This document shows, one piece after another, positions 11,792 to 24,400 of a stretch of DNA of 64,000 bases. Location of the stretch: the NCBI GenBank assembly GCA_036852015.1, contig JAANDG010000048.1:186001-250000 (forward strand), written 5' to 3'. Each line of letters opens with the position of its first letter. Position 1 is the first letter of the stretch. Made by a program: the position numbers and the translations under genes. The notes beneath the pieces were generated by a model that saw nothing but the letters and a program-made list of their open reading frames with translations, did no database searches and was not told the origin of the DNA. Source of the DNA: Pelodera strongyloides (lineage: Eukaryota > Nematoda > Chromadorea > Rhabditida > Rhabditidae).

Positions 11792-14700
11792 CTAATTGTT
11801 GGGATGTATGAACAGAGCACCGGCAGCGTACGAAACTGAAGAGTCGCTCGCATTTCGGGCCTGAAATGAGCTGAACAGTAGCTATAACTTCTTGGTAGAC
11901 GGAACATCTACCTAGACCAACGGAGCTCTAGACATTTCCAATTATCAACTATGCTAAAAGTAGACTGATTCGCATCCGGGTTCAGTAATGCAGTAACTGC
12001 ATTATAGCTCAATGTTGTAGTCGAAATTGTCGATAAGGGTGCGGAGTAAACTAAAGTTGGTAGGAGGTGAAGCACATAAACCCCTTTGCGCGTAACTCAT
12101 CTCGAAAACAATGAGAAAGAAAAAAAAAACAATAATTTACAATACCTGATTCGACTGCGAATATCGGAGAAATCTAAATTCGTGCGTGTGGTTGTTGGCG
12201 AGTCGGAATAACTCAGCCGCCTGGAGAAACGCGTATTGATTATTGATTATTGCTTAATGCTTAGCGATTGATTCTTTTTCTTATTCATATAGGGAAATAT
12301 AAATTAATGTTCAGATATCAGGTTTTGCACATATTTTTTTTTTAAATATTTCATACAACTTCACAAAAAAAGTGAGCAAAAACGCCTACTTGCAACATGA
12401 CGCTGATTGGATTCCGGCCACAGATTGTGTTGTGTGTTTTAGAAAGATACGAGTTGAACACCTCCGGGTTAAGCGATTCAATTGCTTCCATTCCCTAATA
12501 GAGATAATGTAAAATAAATTTGGAAAACAGTAGGAAATAAAGCGAATGCAAACGTTTTTATCATCAAATCAAGACATACAAACGGGTTACGGTATGTTTT
12601 ACGATAGTTTTGTTACGTTCTGGGGCTTTAGAAATTTGGCAATGTATTACAGTGGATATTTCTTATACGGGATTCCCGAAGAATATGCCAGCGGACATTT
12701 AATCGGGTTGCGAGTTCAAATGTCAAACCGACGTGTTTATTTTCACGAAAACTAGAAAGTAAGCAATTTCAAACAAATAATCCAGCTAGAAAACAAACAA
12801 ACAAACAAAACAAAAAAATTATGTAAACAAACCTGCTTGTCAAGTCGTTCGATCTGGCGATAAATTGGAGTGTCAGAGCCGTCGTGTGGAGAGTAGCGGA
12901 AACGGCTTCCTGAAGATAAACAGTCCGATAAATATTAATCCGTTAAGTGCAATAATTAATTTACATTAATTATAATGCAAAGACGCTGGGTTCGCTTCCG
13001 TCCAGTAATACCCCAAAATGTTCGATCAAATTAAAAATTTACGAAATTACCCCAATGGCAGAAATCCGACGAGATGACGAAGAAATTGCTCGGGTCTTCG
13101 AGATATTTCGCCAAAATTCTACCGTACTTCTTCTGGAAGCTGACCGTCAAAGAGCCCACTAGTATGGGAACGATAGTGAAAGAATCCAGGCCGCGGCTGA
13201 AATTAAAATAATTTGTTTAGATATTAGATAAAACTTTATTAAATATCAACAATCAAGGTGCTCCAGAAAATCGATACCTGAAAACTATCAAAATTGATAG
13301 TAAGATCAATGAGCAAGTAGAACAGCAAATCGCCGATCAAACGCTGGCATCGCTGAAGAACGCTGACAGAAACGCTGACAAAATCGCTAACCTTTGCATG
13401 ACCTTAGCGAGGAAGGGCAGTTGCATTTCAATTGAATGTTCCGATTCCTCGTCCTGACGGTCCATACGCTCGAAATCACCCCCATACGCATGCCAGAGGT
13501 GCTCGTTTACTAGAAGAAACAGAATAAAATAACTCCCTTACTCGATAGTAAAAAAAAAGCCAAAACGCTCGTGTCAAGGATCGGAATGTTTTGCTGAAGT
13601 ACTCCCGTTCTCACCGTTCTCACTTGTTCCCTCTCTCTCTCTCTCTCCCCTTCCTCTGCTCTCCCTCTCCTGCTTTTTCTCTGGTCTTCTTAATATAATA
13701 ATTTTACAGTATTCCCGTTATCTCGCTCTCTTTTCACTACAGTAATCACCAGACGTATACACAATTTCTCCAATCTCTCTGCCTCTTTCTCTCTCTGTTC
13801 CTCTCATAAGTTACAGTATTCTCGTTCTCTCGCTCCGCTCTGTTATTATTACTTTAATCACCAGTCGTATCCACAATTTCTCTAATGTCTCGATCACTCT
13901 CATCATCCCTCCTCTCTCTCTCCCTCTCCCACCTCTCTCCTTCTCTCTCCATCTCTCTCCTTATCCTGCCTCTTAACACTACAGTACTCACCAACCGTAT
14001 CCACAGTAAGATCTCCAAGAGGTGTTCTGTACTTGCGGCACGTGCTCAGAGCACATCTATCAAGTGCTACCACATGACTCGGTCCGAGCACGAAGATACG
14101 CCGTCTGAAATTGAAAAGTTTAGGTTTACGGATTAACTTTAATTTTTAAAGAAACCTATGCAGTACTATGTGGAAGTCTCGCTGGTTTTACTACTTCATA
14201 CGCAAAACATATGTTTTTTTCTTCACATTTCCGCTTTGTTTGGGGTACTCCTATCTTAAGCATTCCATTTCTATATGTAGACTAATGGAGAGACGCACAA
14301 TTAGCTAGGCGTAGGCTGTGCTTAGTTGTCGGTATTGATGATGGATACTCGTAACACGCCCATGAAAAAAATCATAAAAACCCACATTCTTTCCGGAACG
14401 ACTTGTTTGAAAGCGTGCGCGGCCGTGTCTCCGCAATACGAATAGCCGGCATGTCTAAATGGTTATAGCTTGAATTATTGATGGTTTCCCATAATATTCA
14501 TCTGCTTAGTGCCACTTCCAAAACTAGAATTTAGTACCAGTTTCACACTGCCGCCAAGCATGACCAGGGGCCCAGGGACCCAAATAGTTATTCTCCAAGT
14601 TCACAGCTAATCAATAAATACGGGATTCGATAATAAACAAATCAATAAATAAACCAATCAATCAATAATAAACACATACGGTGAGATGATGGCTCTCGCT

Positions 14701-14961
14701 TGGCCCACGCGGCCCGCTTCAGACAACCATTCGGTCAGCTGTTTGTCGAGTTCTCTTGGTGAATCGGAGTACCTGTATATTACATACATAAATCAGTCTA
14801 AAAATAAGTGCGGGACAAAACTGATAAAGACCATACTAGGACAGGGCACGGCTGAGACCAGGACCAAAGACTTTGCATTTATTATTAAAAAAATAAAAGC
14901 AAAAAGTTTCGTAAACTAACCAAGATCCGGCATGACTTGCGGAGCGCGTTGGACCCGTCAT
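11792..14961 (-). CDS. memo-1: MEMO1 homologue (mediator of ErbB2-driven cell motility family)
   Basis: Ten exons (minus): 14961-14921, 14772-14680, 14454-14386, 14104-13992, 13509-13392, 13196-13051, 12909-12833, 12494-12390, 12220-12146, 11860-11792. Every junction is GT..AG and the phases agree; 906 nt, 301 residues (human MEMO1 has 297). Conserved blocks in order: SASHAGSW (8-14), PHAGYSYCG (45), [10 protein letters not shown] (69), [10 protein letters not shown] (about 129), ISSDFCHWG (186-194), NTICGRNPI (241-249), [12 protein letters not shown] near the end. The family metal/active-site residues correspond to H46, H78, D189, H192 and C244, all kept. MEMO proteins resemble class III extradiol dioxygenases, bind redox metal (copper/iron) and affect redox state, motility and, in worms, lifespan through NADPH oxidase regulation. 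The protein is cytosolic, with no signal peptide. The start is the first ATG after a possible acceptor at 15020; N-terminal extension is unlikely. The gene is complete and looks functional. Confidence 0.96.
13629..13960. repeat. CT-rich microsatellites in MEMO1 intron 4
   Basis: Several interrupted (CT)n runs (13629-13660, 13780-13805, 13910-13965) in the intron between exons 4 and 5, with a loose repeat of ACAGTA...CTCGTTCTCTCGCTC. Confidence 0.85.
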
Positions 14962-15019
14962 TGTACTTGTTCCGCAAGCCACTTCGTCGTCTTGTTCAGC
15001 AGCGCACCACGGAAAGACG

Positions 15020-15031
15020 CTGAACATTAAA
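15020..15031 (-). promoter_or_regulatory. Possible trans-splice acceptor of the MEMO1 homologue
   Basis: TTTAATGTTCAG on the minus strand, 58 nt upstream of the ATG, without another exon visible in front. Confidence 0.4.
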
Positions 15032-15074
15032 CTTATGTAATACTCAGAGAGGAACGTGGAGCGCGGCCCCATGG

Positions 15075-15215
15075 TGGCACCATTCTGGCACTTATGTGGC
15101 TCAATGCTAAGGGGCCGAACCATGTTGGCACCATTCTGGCACTTATGTGGCTCAATGCTAAGGGGCCGAACCATGTTGGCACCATGCTGGCACCTATTTG
15201 GTTCAATGATATGGG
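15075..15215. repeat. 51-bp tandem repeat, about 2.7 copies
   Basis: The unit contains GGCACCATTCTGGCACTTAT, then GTGGCTCAATGCTAAGGGGC, then CGAACCATGTT. The last copy is diverged. The length divides by three, so all frames stay open, which creates a spurious repetitive ORF just upstream of the MEMO1 homologue. Confidence 0.9.
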
Positions 15216-15767
15216 GAGGCGGCCTATGGCAAGCAGTGTGAATGAACAGATGTAGTCACGAAAGGTAGGCATACTGAATGTCAGTCAGGTTTGCAATAAT
15301 AAGAAGAAAGATTTCCCAAAAAAAAAGAAAGCATAACTCACATGGATACCCGTAATAAGTCGTTGGTGAATGTGCGAATTCGGTCCTCGACCACTGCTTG
15401 TGTTTTGTGTACTGTAATTGTGTTATTTCATAAGGTCATTAGATAATTATGATCATTAAGGTCGTTAGCATGTAATTTAGTAATGTTACGATCATAAGGT
15501 CATTAGCATGCAATTGCATAATGTACTAGCATAAACCACACAATTAAAATATATAAGGATCCAGATAAAAATTAAGTGATAAGAAGATAGCAGCCTAATG
15601 CACAGCATGACGGCATCCACTTTATGTAAATACGCCAGAGCCAGACGCATGTAAATACGCCATAAATGCCACAAAGATGCCAGATATAAGGGGTGGTGTA
15701 TGTAAATACGCCAGATGTAAATATACCACAAAGACCACAATAACAGGGGGGGTTACAATGCTGTAAT

Positions 15768-15950
15768 GCCCAAAGAGCAAAAATTGATTCTGACTACGGC
15801 AGCTGGCCGAACAGTTTACCGGCGAATAACTTTGCGAGTTCTAGGTATAACCAAATGCGGTTTTCACAGTAACATTTCAGAAATTCCGGACATCCCGTGC
15901 AAGTAAATTGAGGAAAACTTTTTTTCACGGACCTGTCCCCTTCAGATTAA
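15768..15950. mobile_element. Solo arm of an AGGG foldback element
   Basis: Matches the right arm of the element at 52496-52952: TGACTACGG..GCTGGCCGAAC, AACTTTGCGAGTTCTA, AAATGCGGTTTTCACAG, ATTCCGGACAT, ends CCTGTCCCCTT. The other arm is absent. Confidence 0.7.
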
Positions 15951-16180
15951 ACGAGGTGACATCGGTCCTACTATACAATGGTGTTGGCAAGTCATTAATA
16001 CCTAGAGGTAAACAATAAACAAACACCCCCTTTACTTTATAGTTTTTATAGTTTTTGTACATTTTCTACACGTAAACAACGCTTTCAGTAGCAGACGAAT
16101 CTTATTTTTCATCAAAGGTTTTCGTTTGATATCTCTCGCCACTCATCTCTCTCCCCAGTCCCCAGACATTGTATTCTTCA

Positions 16181-16215
<35 letters not shown>

Positions 16216-16682
16216 TTCTATTATATGTCTGTTTATTGCACAAGTATCTTCTGCAGAATTTGCGTACACTCAATGTTTGCTAAATTATTTATTTAATTAA
16301 GCTACAGTACGTCGTCGTAACTGGGGATTTAGAGTTCAATATAAAAAGTATAAGAAATATTGATAACAATGCTTCCAAGTATTATGTCTAATGCCTAATG
16401 TCTTAAAAGGTAAGACACATCCGGTATGATCATAATGATGAACATTTTAAATATTTAAACTGAAGTCCCTAAAACCCGATATGCAGAAAAGTACAACCAG
16501 TAAGTCTAGCCTACAAAGGGAGTAAATAAAAGGAGAAGAATTTTTTTCACCGAATGCCCAGCGTGCAAGGTACCACAAGTCAACGTCAACAAACGAGAAA
16601 GAAGTTGTTTTTACGATTCTAGAAAAAAGAGCCCTCGAATATTATTGAGCAACTAGTCAGGCGATTTTTAGGAAAAAAAAAA

Positions 16683-16724
16683 TAGTAAAATAATAATAAT
16701 AAAATAATAATAATAAAATAATAA

Positions 16725-16771
<47 letters not shown>

Positions 16772-16830
16772 TGATAATAATAATAAATAATAAAATAATA
16801 ATAATAAAATAATAATAAAATAATAATATT
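16683..16830. repeat. (AAT)n microsatellite
   Basis: About 148 bp of AAT/ATA with a few A interruptions. Confidence 0.95.
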
Positions 16831-17095
16831 AATCTCTGGGTTAAAAATGAATATCTTTTTTGTACATATCGCTTAAGTCGTGGCTAGCGGTGACTCTTTC
16901 TGATCTGTTTTCTATGTTCCAGTGAAAAGTACAAGTTTAATAGAAGCTACTCGAAGGTTCCCTTTCTCTCTATGTTTACCTGTTACATTGATTAAAAGAG
17001 ATAAATATAACTGATAGAATCGGAAAATGGGTTGCGGGCAGTTCTAATGTATAGTTCATATAGGGTGGGTGATGATACTTCTTCAAGCTAATCAT

Positions 17096-17200
17096 GGTTT
17101 AATTACCCAAGTTTGAGGTATTATGCTGATTTTCATTATGGTCTAGGACCCAGAGATGACAGTTAATTGGGATGGTAAGAAGTAGAATAACTTAAACACG
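17096..17200 (+). ncRNA. SL1 spliced-leader RNA-like locus
   Basis: Bases 17096-17117 match the 22-nt nematode SL1 leader exactly (begins GGTTTAATTACC, ends CAAGTTTGAG), followed by GTATTA where SL RNA genes have their 5' splice site. The leader can pair with the bases after it (TTACC with GGTA, extended past a bulge), as in stem I of SL RNA, and GGTCTAGGACC at about 17140 can form a second hairpin. The Sm site is weak: GATTTTCA lacks the expected G. SL RNA donates the leader to the 5' ends of mRNAs in the nucleus. The locus is not in a 5S rRNA cluster. It is either a diverged SL1 RNA gene or a pseudogene. Confidence 0.6.
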
Positions 17201-18091
17201 ATTGAAAACTAGTTTTATAATTATAATACGTTAAAAAAAGTACGTGCTAAACCTAGAGAGCACTAAATACTACTTCCTCTTGAAGACTATAGCTATAGTG
17301 TCAAAAGGGCTCATGTAGTTTTTTTGTCAACAAACATATTTACCACCTCGCTATTTCGTAAACATCGTGCTAAAGAACGATCACGTAAACCCACGTAAAC
17401 AGGGCTTACTAGCGCATTGAGAAATGCCGTCTTATTGAAGTACCAGCCGGCTACGCCGCCCGAGGCGACTTTCTATTACATTTATTTTATTTTACTTTAT
17501 GTATACGTGAAACGTGAAACGTGGATTCAAAAGTAGTTACAGAAAATTAGAGTATGGATCATATGCAAAAAATCCTCGCTTCGTTGTTCTTTTTGTTGCT
17601 CTAGATCTGCATGTTCTTTATAGTTTTTTCGTAGTACTTTGAGCGCCGCCAACTCGCACGGCTGATACGGCACACGCATTCCATGCAGTTTTTTTCGGGC
17701 TTTTGTGAGAGGGGCGCTCGGGATGTGAGATGGCTCAGTGCACGGGGAACACGAACTACTGAACCAATCCTACTTCCTGAGCGTAACGCACATCATCCAA
17801 ACGTACAATCAAACAAACGCACAAACAAACAAACAAAGCTCCCAACTATATACAATAAGATCTTATAGATTGATACAAATTGCATCCTGCATTGATTCAG
17901 TAGTTATTAACGCTCTAAATGTGTGCATGAAATACGATGAAAAATATTGACGAACAAATGCATATGAATATGCGTATATTACTTCAACAATAAAATCGAA
18001 ACTTTCACAGCACTAATACAGTTCTAGCGAATTATATTTCATAGAAATATGTGTCCTATTTCATTAATAAAATATACTTCTTTTCTTTTAA

Positions 18092-18388
18092 ATGCATACT
18101 AATTTCGAGCCAAATAAATGCATTACTAATGAGTGTGCTCGATGTTTGATCGTTTATTTGTTGTGCGTCAAATCGACATGGCACGATGCTTTTCTTGCAC
18201 TAGTCACGTTTTCGCTAGAACAAGGATCTATCAAACAAGAATTTAAAGCGGTATGGCACGTGACATTGAAAAGTAAGATGGACAATTGTGTTCCCATGTA
18301 TTACACGCAAATTTCTGTGCAGGAGAGATGCGAAATGGTACACGATTTGCATATTACGTGGATGCAACAAGCTTCACAAACCACATGA
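18092..18388 (+). CDS. Uncertain ORF, 98 residues
   Basis: Open frame ATG to TGA with several Cys and Trp residues (ECARC, MDNCVPMYY). No domain recognised, no clear signal peptide. An acceptor-like CTGTGCAG lies inside. It could be a chance ORF. Confidence 0.15.
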   Translation: MHTNFEPNKCITNECARCLIVYLLCVKSTWHDAFLALVTFSLEQGSIKQEFKAVWHVTLKSKMDNCVPMYYTQISVQERCEMVHDLHITWMQQASQTT

Positions 18389-19269
18389 CGTACGGCTTTA
18401 TATCCACTTAATAATAATGATTTATGCCCATTATTAGTCAACTACAGCAATATCAGGGTTAGAACTGCTACCGTTCACCACTAAATGACATACGCTCAAT
18501 CCAACAAAATTATCAACATGTACTAGTTTATTGATCCACAAACGTCATAGAAAGTGCTAAAAACAACAGAAAATTACAGTACCACACTGCTAGCTGCTCC
18601 ACACAGCTTTCATGCTAATCAGTGGTAAGAAACATAAAAATTAGCATATTAAAGAGGTAAAAAAATCGTTACAAGGTGCGGTAAAGGGCAAGCAGAGGGT
18701 CGCAGTCCATAGGACGCTCTCCCTTTGTGAAAAAGGGGGCGTGCGTCGGCTCTCAGCTGATATTGGCTGAGAAAACGCTCTCTACTCTTTACGCTGCCGT
18801 CGATGATCTCTCAGAAACTGACGCACTCTAGGAATTCTAACAGCCTCCGTCTCTAGCAGAGCACACTATTTCCCTACTTTCCCGTCAACACCCTCTTTTC
18901 CCTATAAATGTCTCAAAAACTTGTTTCTATTCACTGTCTCTAAACTTCGCCCACTATTTCCCAATTACGCTAGCCATTGATCCAGAGTTTCCGAACGTAG
19001 GATCCTACTTTAGTTGTATTCTTGACCACGGAATGGACCCTCGTGATGAGTGTACGTAAAGTACATCATAGTCTCTCTCTCTCTCTCTCTCTCTCTTCAT
19101 CTAAGGATCAATTCTAATCCTTTAAAATGTAGTAGTCCTCCGACGAGTTGGAAGCACGTAAGTTCATCTACCATACTCATACTTGCCCTCGGGATTCGTG
19201 AGTCTAACATAATGAACGCCCACGTTCACCCCCATGCAAACCCACACGTTGGCACAATTTATTTATTTA

Positions 19270-19450
19270 TTAAAGCGAAATACCGGCCGGTTTTCGAAAC
19301 ACGTCGAGTACACCAGCATGCTTATGCAGCTTATGCAAATGAACATAAATTATAATTAAAAATCGAGCTAAATTCGAGCAACTTAGCATAAATACGTAAG
19401 AATTGAGTCGTCCACGATGTGTTTCAAAAACCGGAAGGTATTTCGCTTAA
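19270..19450. mobile_element. AGCG inverted-repeat element, copy 3
   Basis: TTAA-AGCGAAATACCGGCCGG left and GGTATTTCGC-TTAA right, with the typical interior (CTTATGCAAATGAACATAAA). Confidence 0.85.
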
Positions 19451-20122
19451 CGCCAATGTGTGCATCACATGATGATGATATGCTGAAGAGAAATCAATCA
19501 TGCAACCTATATATCTACAATCTATCATGTGCTTACTCAATCTCGAACGAAACTCCGCTTTAGATAGCGTAAGTGCTATATTGCCTGAAAGGACGACTCT
19601 ATTTTATTTTACTATTTATTTTACCCTTTACTTATTACAACATAACATAACGTTTACTACTCCTATCAATTATACAACGCATACGTTAAAAAAACACCTT
19701 TATTGATGAAGAACCACAACACAAGAAACTACGAAATGCAAGTTTCTTTTTTTAAAGTTTAAGAAGGGTTAAATCGTGTATAAAGCTTCATCTTGTTCAC
19801 TAAATTGAACAAATTCTTAATGTCAGTGACATCACTAAATCCGAAAAATCAATACAATAATAAACTCTTCAGATAAAATCAATAATGCATAAAAGTCCGC
19901 TGTTCAAATAAACACGCGTTAGCAAACAGTGGTAAAATACTCGTAATTGTAATGATGAAGAAAAAGTGAATGATTGCAAATAGAGTAAAGTGAAATAGGA
20001 AATCAAATACAATTATCACCTAGAAAGAAAGCAGTTGCAGTGGAACATAACCGAACAGAACCAATCGGGAACACCCCTCATCACTGAAGAAACTTGGCTT
20101 GGCAAGGTGCGCCGTCCGCCTA

Positions 20123-20276
20123 CTGGGGCTTCCAAGTATACCAAAAAAATCGGTGTGATTTTGTCAATACTACCGTATTTCTGCACGAAACCTGCACATA
20201 TAATATGAAAAATTAAAAAAATCTCGTGTAGTTCCAAAATACTGCAAATTTTCAGCATACTTGGAACCACCACACT
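20123..20276. mobile_element. Palindromic element with GGCTTCCAAGTATACC ends, copy 1
   Basis: Ends GGGCTTCCAAGTATACC and CAGCATACTTGGAACC are inverted. The interior shares CACATATAATATGAAAAATT with the copy at 42288-42432. Confidence 0.65.
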
Positions 20277-21213
20277 GTGCCCGAAATGGGTGGGTCGCCA
20301 TGCGCAATCCCACGCATTTTTTTGTAGATCGCGCACCGGCCGCAATTCGGCCGCACACCGCCTAACGTTTCACATTACTTGCTTGGAAATGGAATTCGTA
20401 AGGAATGTGCGAAATAACTCTTGATTTCCATAACACGGATGTGGGGCGCTCGCGTGGCACAACACAATCGTGCCGCGATAAAATGGCGCTATTTTGGCGC
20501 GGTTACGGGAATGTTTGAGTATTCTTCGCCACTGCTAGGCCAAAGGCGAAGCACATTCCAGTTTCAGTTTGCCAATAACGGGAAACTTACAACGTATACG
20601 TAGCATAACCAACCCCTCCTCCTAAATTTCAAAATTATCCTAAAAGGCAGCAATGTCATGTAGTATAATACTGAATTACCCATAAAAAAACTCCCTGTAA
20701 AGGAGGACAGCTTACTTATTCGGCCCTAAAACGAACGTAGTGCAAATATTATAGGGAAAAGACAGGTACATATAAGCTCTACAATCTATACAATATGCAT
20801 GCTACTAGTGACCCGCAGCGGTCCGGGGGTAGGGGGAACCGAACTCGAGCGTATCGCGCAAGAGTAGCGCACACAACCACTCCTCCACATCTGCACTTAT
20901 AAGAACCAAGTTTTATGCGATAGTTCTTCTATTTGTTTTCCCTGTGTCATTTCTGTCATCGGTAGTCGGGCGTATGCCGACGCGTTAAACGGCTGTTGGT
21001 GTAACGCGCGGTTTTTCATTGCCTGTAATGTTTATATTATTACGTTTCTGTGCGGCCCATAAAAGGGCCCAAAAGGATCAACACCTTATGACCAGTCTTG
21101 AAACGTGTTTGGGACAACAGAATATCCATATGTTGTATCAAATTAATATAAGCAGTCTTGGTATGCGTTTGAAAACTGGCTTATCATACAAAGGACTCTC
21201 ACTACAGCTAATA

Positions 21214-21424
21214 AGACGCTATGTTCTCAGGCGCGCAGCACGGAAATGTGAATCCGCGTCCGCGGGAAAAAGATGCCTTTTTGACATGGGAAAGGTGGAG
21301 GCGCAGAAAAGAGGGGGGGGGGGCTTGTTTCCCCCTGTCTCTAGTTTTTCAATGCACATTTGCAATCTTTTCCCGCGGAAGCGGATTCGCACGCCCGCGT
21401 TGTGCGCCTGAGGACCAGAGCGTA
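21214..21424. mobile_element. GC-rich foldback element
   Basis: Left arm TGTTCTCAGGCGCGCAGCAC.. with TCCGCGTCCGCGGGAAAA; right arm TTTTCCCGCGGAAGCGGA.. ending GTTGTGCGCCTGAGGACCAG. Arms are about 75 bp. The right end resembles 45990-46020 (GCGCGGTTGAGGACCAGAGT), so it is a family. Confidence 0.7.
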
Positions 21425-21498
21425 GTATAATTTTGGAATCTAGCCCGTGTCATTTGCAGCAATAAAAGAGCTTTACGTCTTCTCACTATTCCTAAGAA

Positions 21499-24400
21499 TC
21501 ATTCGCCAACCTTTAGCACACAGAAGTAGGCAGCCGGCTGGTAGTCTATATAAAGTTTGTGGGCTATTGGCTCTGGCCTATTCATAAGTCGTTTGAGGTC
21601 CGCCACACCAAAGACACACGATGAAGAAGACATCTTTCCTGAAGTTATTTGTTTTAAATCTTCATTTTATCGTTCTTTTCATGGCAGTATATTGTTATTA
21701 TTAAATAATTTTTAGCTTACGCTACTCTTTTTTTCAAAACTAAATCCGAAATTTAGTTCGTTTCGCGGTTATTGAAGGCAAGAGAAGAGAGTTCTTGACA
21801 AAATACAAGAAAACGGTGGGCCTAAGTTCTATTCCAGCGCCTAGGGCTTTATTATATTCGATATCTTCATCTGCATATAATTACCCCCACAGCCTTTCCT
21901 GGTCCACACTTGGTACCTCGAGAAGTAGTACCGATCGGGCGTATTGTAGTTAACGCGTACTTTGTGTTCATCGCCTGAATGTCAAGTTTCATTGTAGTTG
22001 AGTGTCAATCCAATAATATCTCAATTCAGGGTTATGCCTATGCTCATTGCAACTCTACTGGTCATATAGCTCAGTGACTAGTGCGTTGCCCTAGGAAATA
22101 GGTCCTTGGTTCGAATTCTTCAAATCATTGAAACTCTTATTAACTCTGCATAATGTGCTTCGCTCGTGTCCATACACAGAATTGAACAGAAGGTGCATCT
22201 CATAAAAAATACATATTGAAGGATCAAGTGGTAACACAAAAACCTACCAATAACAACTTCTTTGTGCCTCACTTCTTTCTTTCGTTCGAGAAATGAAATG
22301 GCCGATAAAGAACCATTAAATGGAATCACTGAAAACGAAGTAAATTAGATGACTGCGATCCCTCCTGGCCCTAGCCAGAAGACGTCGAGCAATTTGTCAT
22401 CTGGAACTCGTCGCCTACTGCTCAGGACCTCTGCGGAACATGTCATAAACGTTGAATCTGTATTTTCACCCTTGAATAAAGGTGCACGCTCTTGAAGCGT
22501 TAAAAAAAAATGACTTTGTTTGACATGTGGGGGGTTTTTAGTGATTAAGTTTGAGAACAAGTTAAAGATTCTATCATTCATGTTCACACTTCTCACGGAC
22601 ATAGACAACCAAGTCCAAGAACGTCCAGTTCCATATTCACCGCCCAACCCCTCTCTTTTCCATGCCTCTCTCACGTTAGAACGCTATTTTCTATCCCAAG
22701 GGAATACTTCCCCGGGGTGATTGCGTGGCCTTACCTTCAGGATTACCAAACACGGTGGCCCAGAGGTGCTCGTCAGGTATATTAGTGCCGTTCAGAAACT
22801 TGATCAGCTCAAGCACCTGAATGTCAGTTTTTAGCATTTAATGACGGTGTCATAAACGCGCACGCACACACACGCGCACAGACACAAGCGCACACACACG
22901 CACACGCGCACGCACATACGCACACACACACAAGCACGCACACACACGCACACGCACACGCACACGCGCACGCACACACAAACGCACAAGCACGCGCAAA
23001 CGCACACGCACACACACACACGACAACTAGCAACCTTCGGATGGTTTGCAACAATATTTGCTGCTTGTCGTGAGATGAGCGCCGAGAGAGATGATTTGTA
23101 TAGTGGAAGAGGAGGTTCCTAAACAATTGAAGTTTGGAAAATAGACATAACCAAGAACGAAATGAAATTCGAGACGTCCTTTTCGGATTCTCTGCCCTAA
23201 CTAACACCGAGTTCGGCAAACATGGCTACTCGAACGTCTCGTACGTAAACCAGCTCTTCGTGTGCCTGACATACGTAACTCACTATTATTACAGCTAACG
23301 TAGAACTGCGTAGTCCCTAACACACAACTCTACTTTCAGAAGGCCCTTCCTTATGGGTAGTTTTACGTAGCTGATGAGAAAGTATCCTATTGTACCTTTC
23401 GCGTACATAATTTTCTGTCCGCCTTGCTTGAATTTGATTAACGTAAACTTTAATCTGCCGAAGAAAAAATAGATTTGCCTTCTTCAGCTTGCGGGATATT
23501 CGACCAGTCTGATGTTGGGAGATTTCAAAGTTAAGCGAGCCATTCATTGCCTTGAAGATCTGCACCATTTCGTAGTTGGTCTTGAGTGGAACGTCGACTC
23601 CGGCTAGGTACTGTAATGAAGAGTTACTGATCGCACCAAGGTTGGTGCCAAATTTACCAACACACATACCTTGAACTAACAATGACTCCATATCTATATT
23701 CCCCTACGTCGTACGTACTATGTCGAAGATAAAACATTGACACTATCATATGACACGGACGTAGTGGCCGGAGGTGCTAGAACCAGAATGAATGCAGTAC
23801 ATCATCGACACAACTAGTTTGACAAGTGAAAATTTAGACTTTGACACGAATTGGTTCACTCATCTTAGAATGCATTCACTCTAATTTGAACTTTCTGGAG
23901 ACAGCCAAACTAAGGGAAACCCGTGACACATATAAGTGTTTGTTCAAAAACCGGCCGGTATTTCGGTTTAAACTATTCCGAAAAGCAACCTCACTTGATA
24001 GTACTTCCATGGGTGGTCGGCCCTGGAGGTCTGATTCACGCAGTGCACGACAGAAGTGAGTACTTCGATACTTCCCCAACGGATGTGTGGGACGACCTGA
24101 AGCAATCGGTACGTGGGTGAGTTACGGCGTTGCAAACGCTTAGACCTAAGCCTGAGCCTAAAACTTGGCCTCAGCCTAACTCTGAGGACAACTTATCTAT
24201 GATAGCACACAATACTAATTTCACTGTGCGCTCACCACTTAAAAAAAGTTTATTAGCTTATTTCAGATGCACCTTTTTATGCACACAAAGTACCACTCTC
24301 TATGTACTGCTACCGTAACATATTAGAACATCAAAACCACCCACCGAGACCATAATATTGGGAAAACAAGCGGTCAAGTTTAGTACTATATCTTTGAATT

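Larger units (their letters stand above)
15220..21498. other. Intergenic region between the MEMO1 homologue and the GT14 gene
   Basis: No firm gene. Contents: a small repeat of ATGTAAATACGCCA (15640-15725), a solo arm of an AGGG foldback (15768-15950), (CT)n (16185-16215), (AAT)n (16683-16830), the SL1 locus (17096), a possible ORF (18092-18388), (CT)n (19072-19097), an AGCG element (19270-19450), a palindromic element (20123-20276) and a GC-rich foldback (21214-21424). Confidence 0.65.

Noticed and set aside
12546..12755. 69-codon frame, plus strand
   Set aside because: Antisense within MEMO1 intron 7, no supporting signals.
14836..15174. 112-codon frame on the minus strand with repeated GPLSIEPHKCQNGA
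   Set aside because: Its N-terminal half is the 51-bp tandem repeat; only the last part (from 14961) is the real MEMO1 first exon.
22831..23219. Cys/Val-rich frames
   Set aside because: Translation of the CA microsatellite in a GT14 intron.
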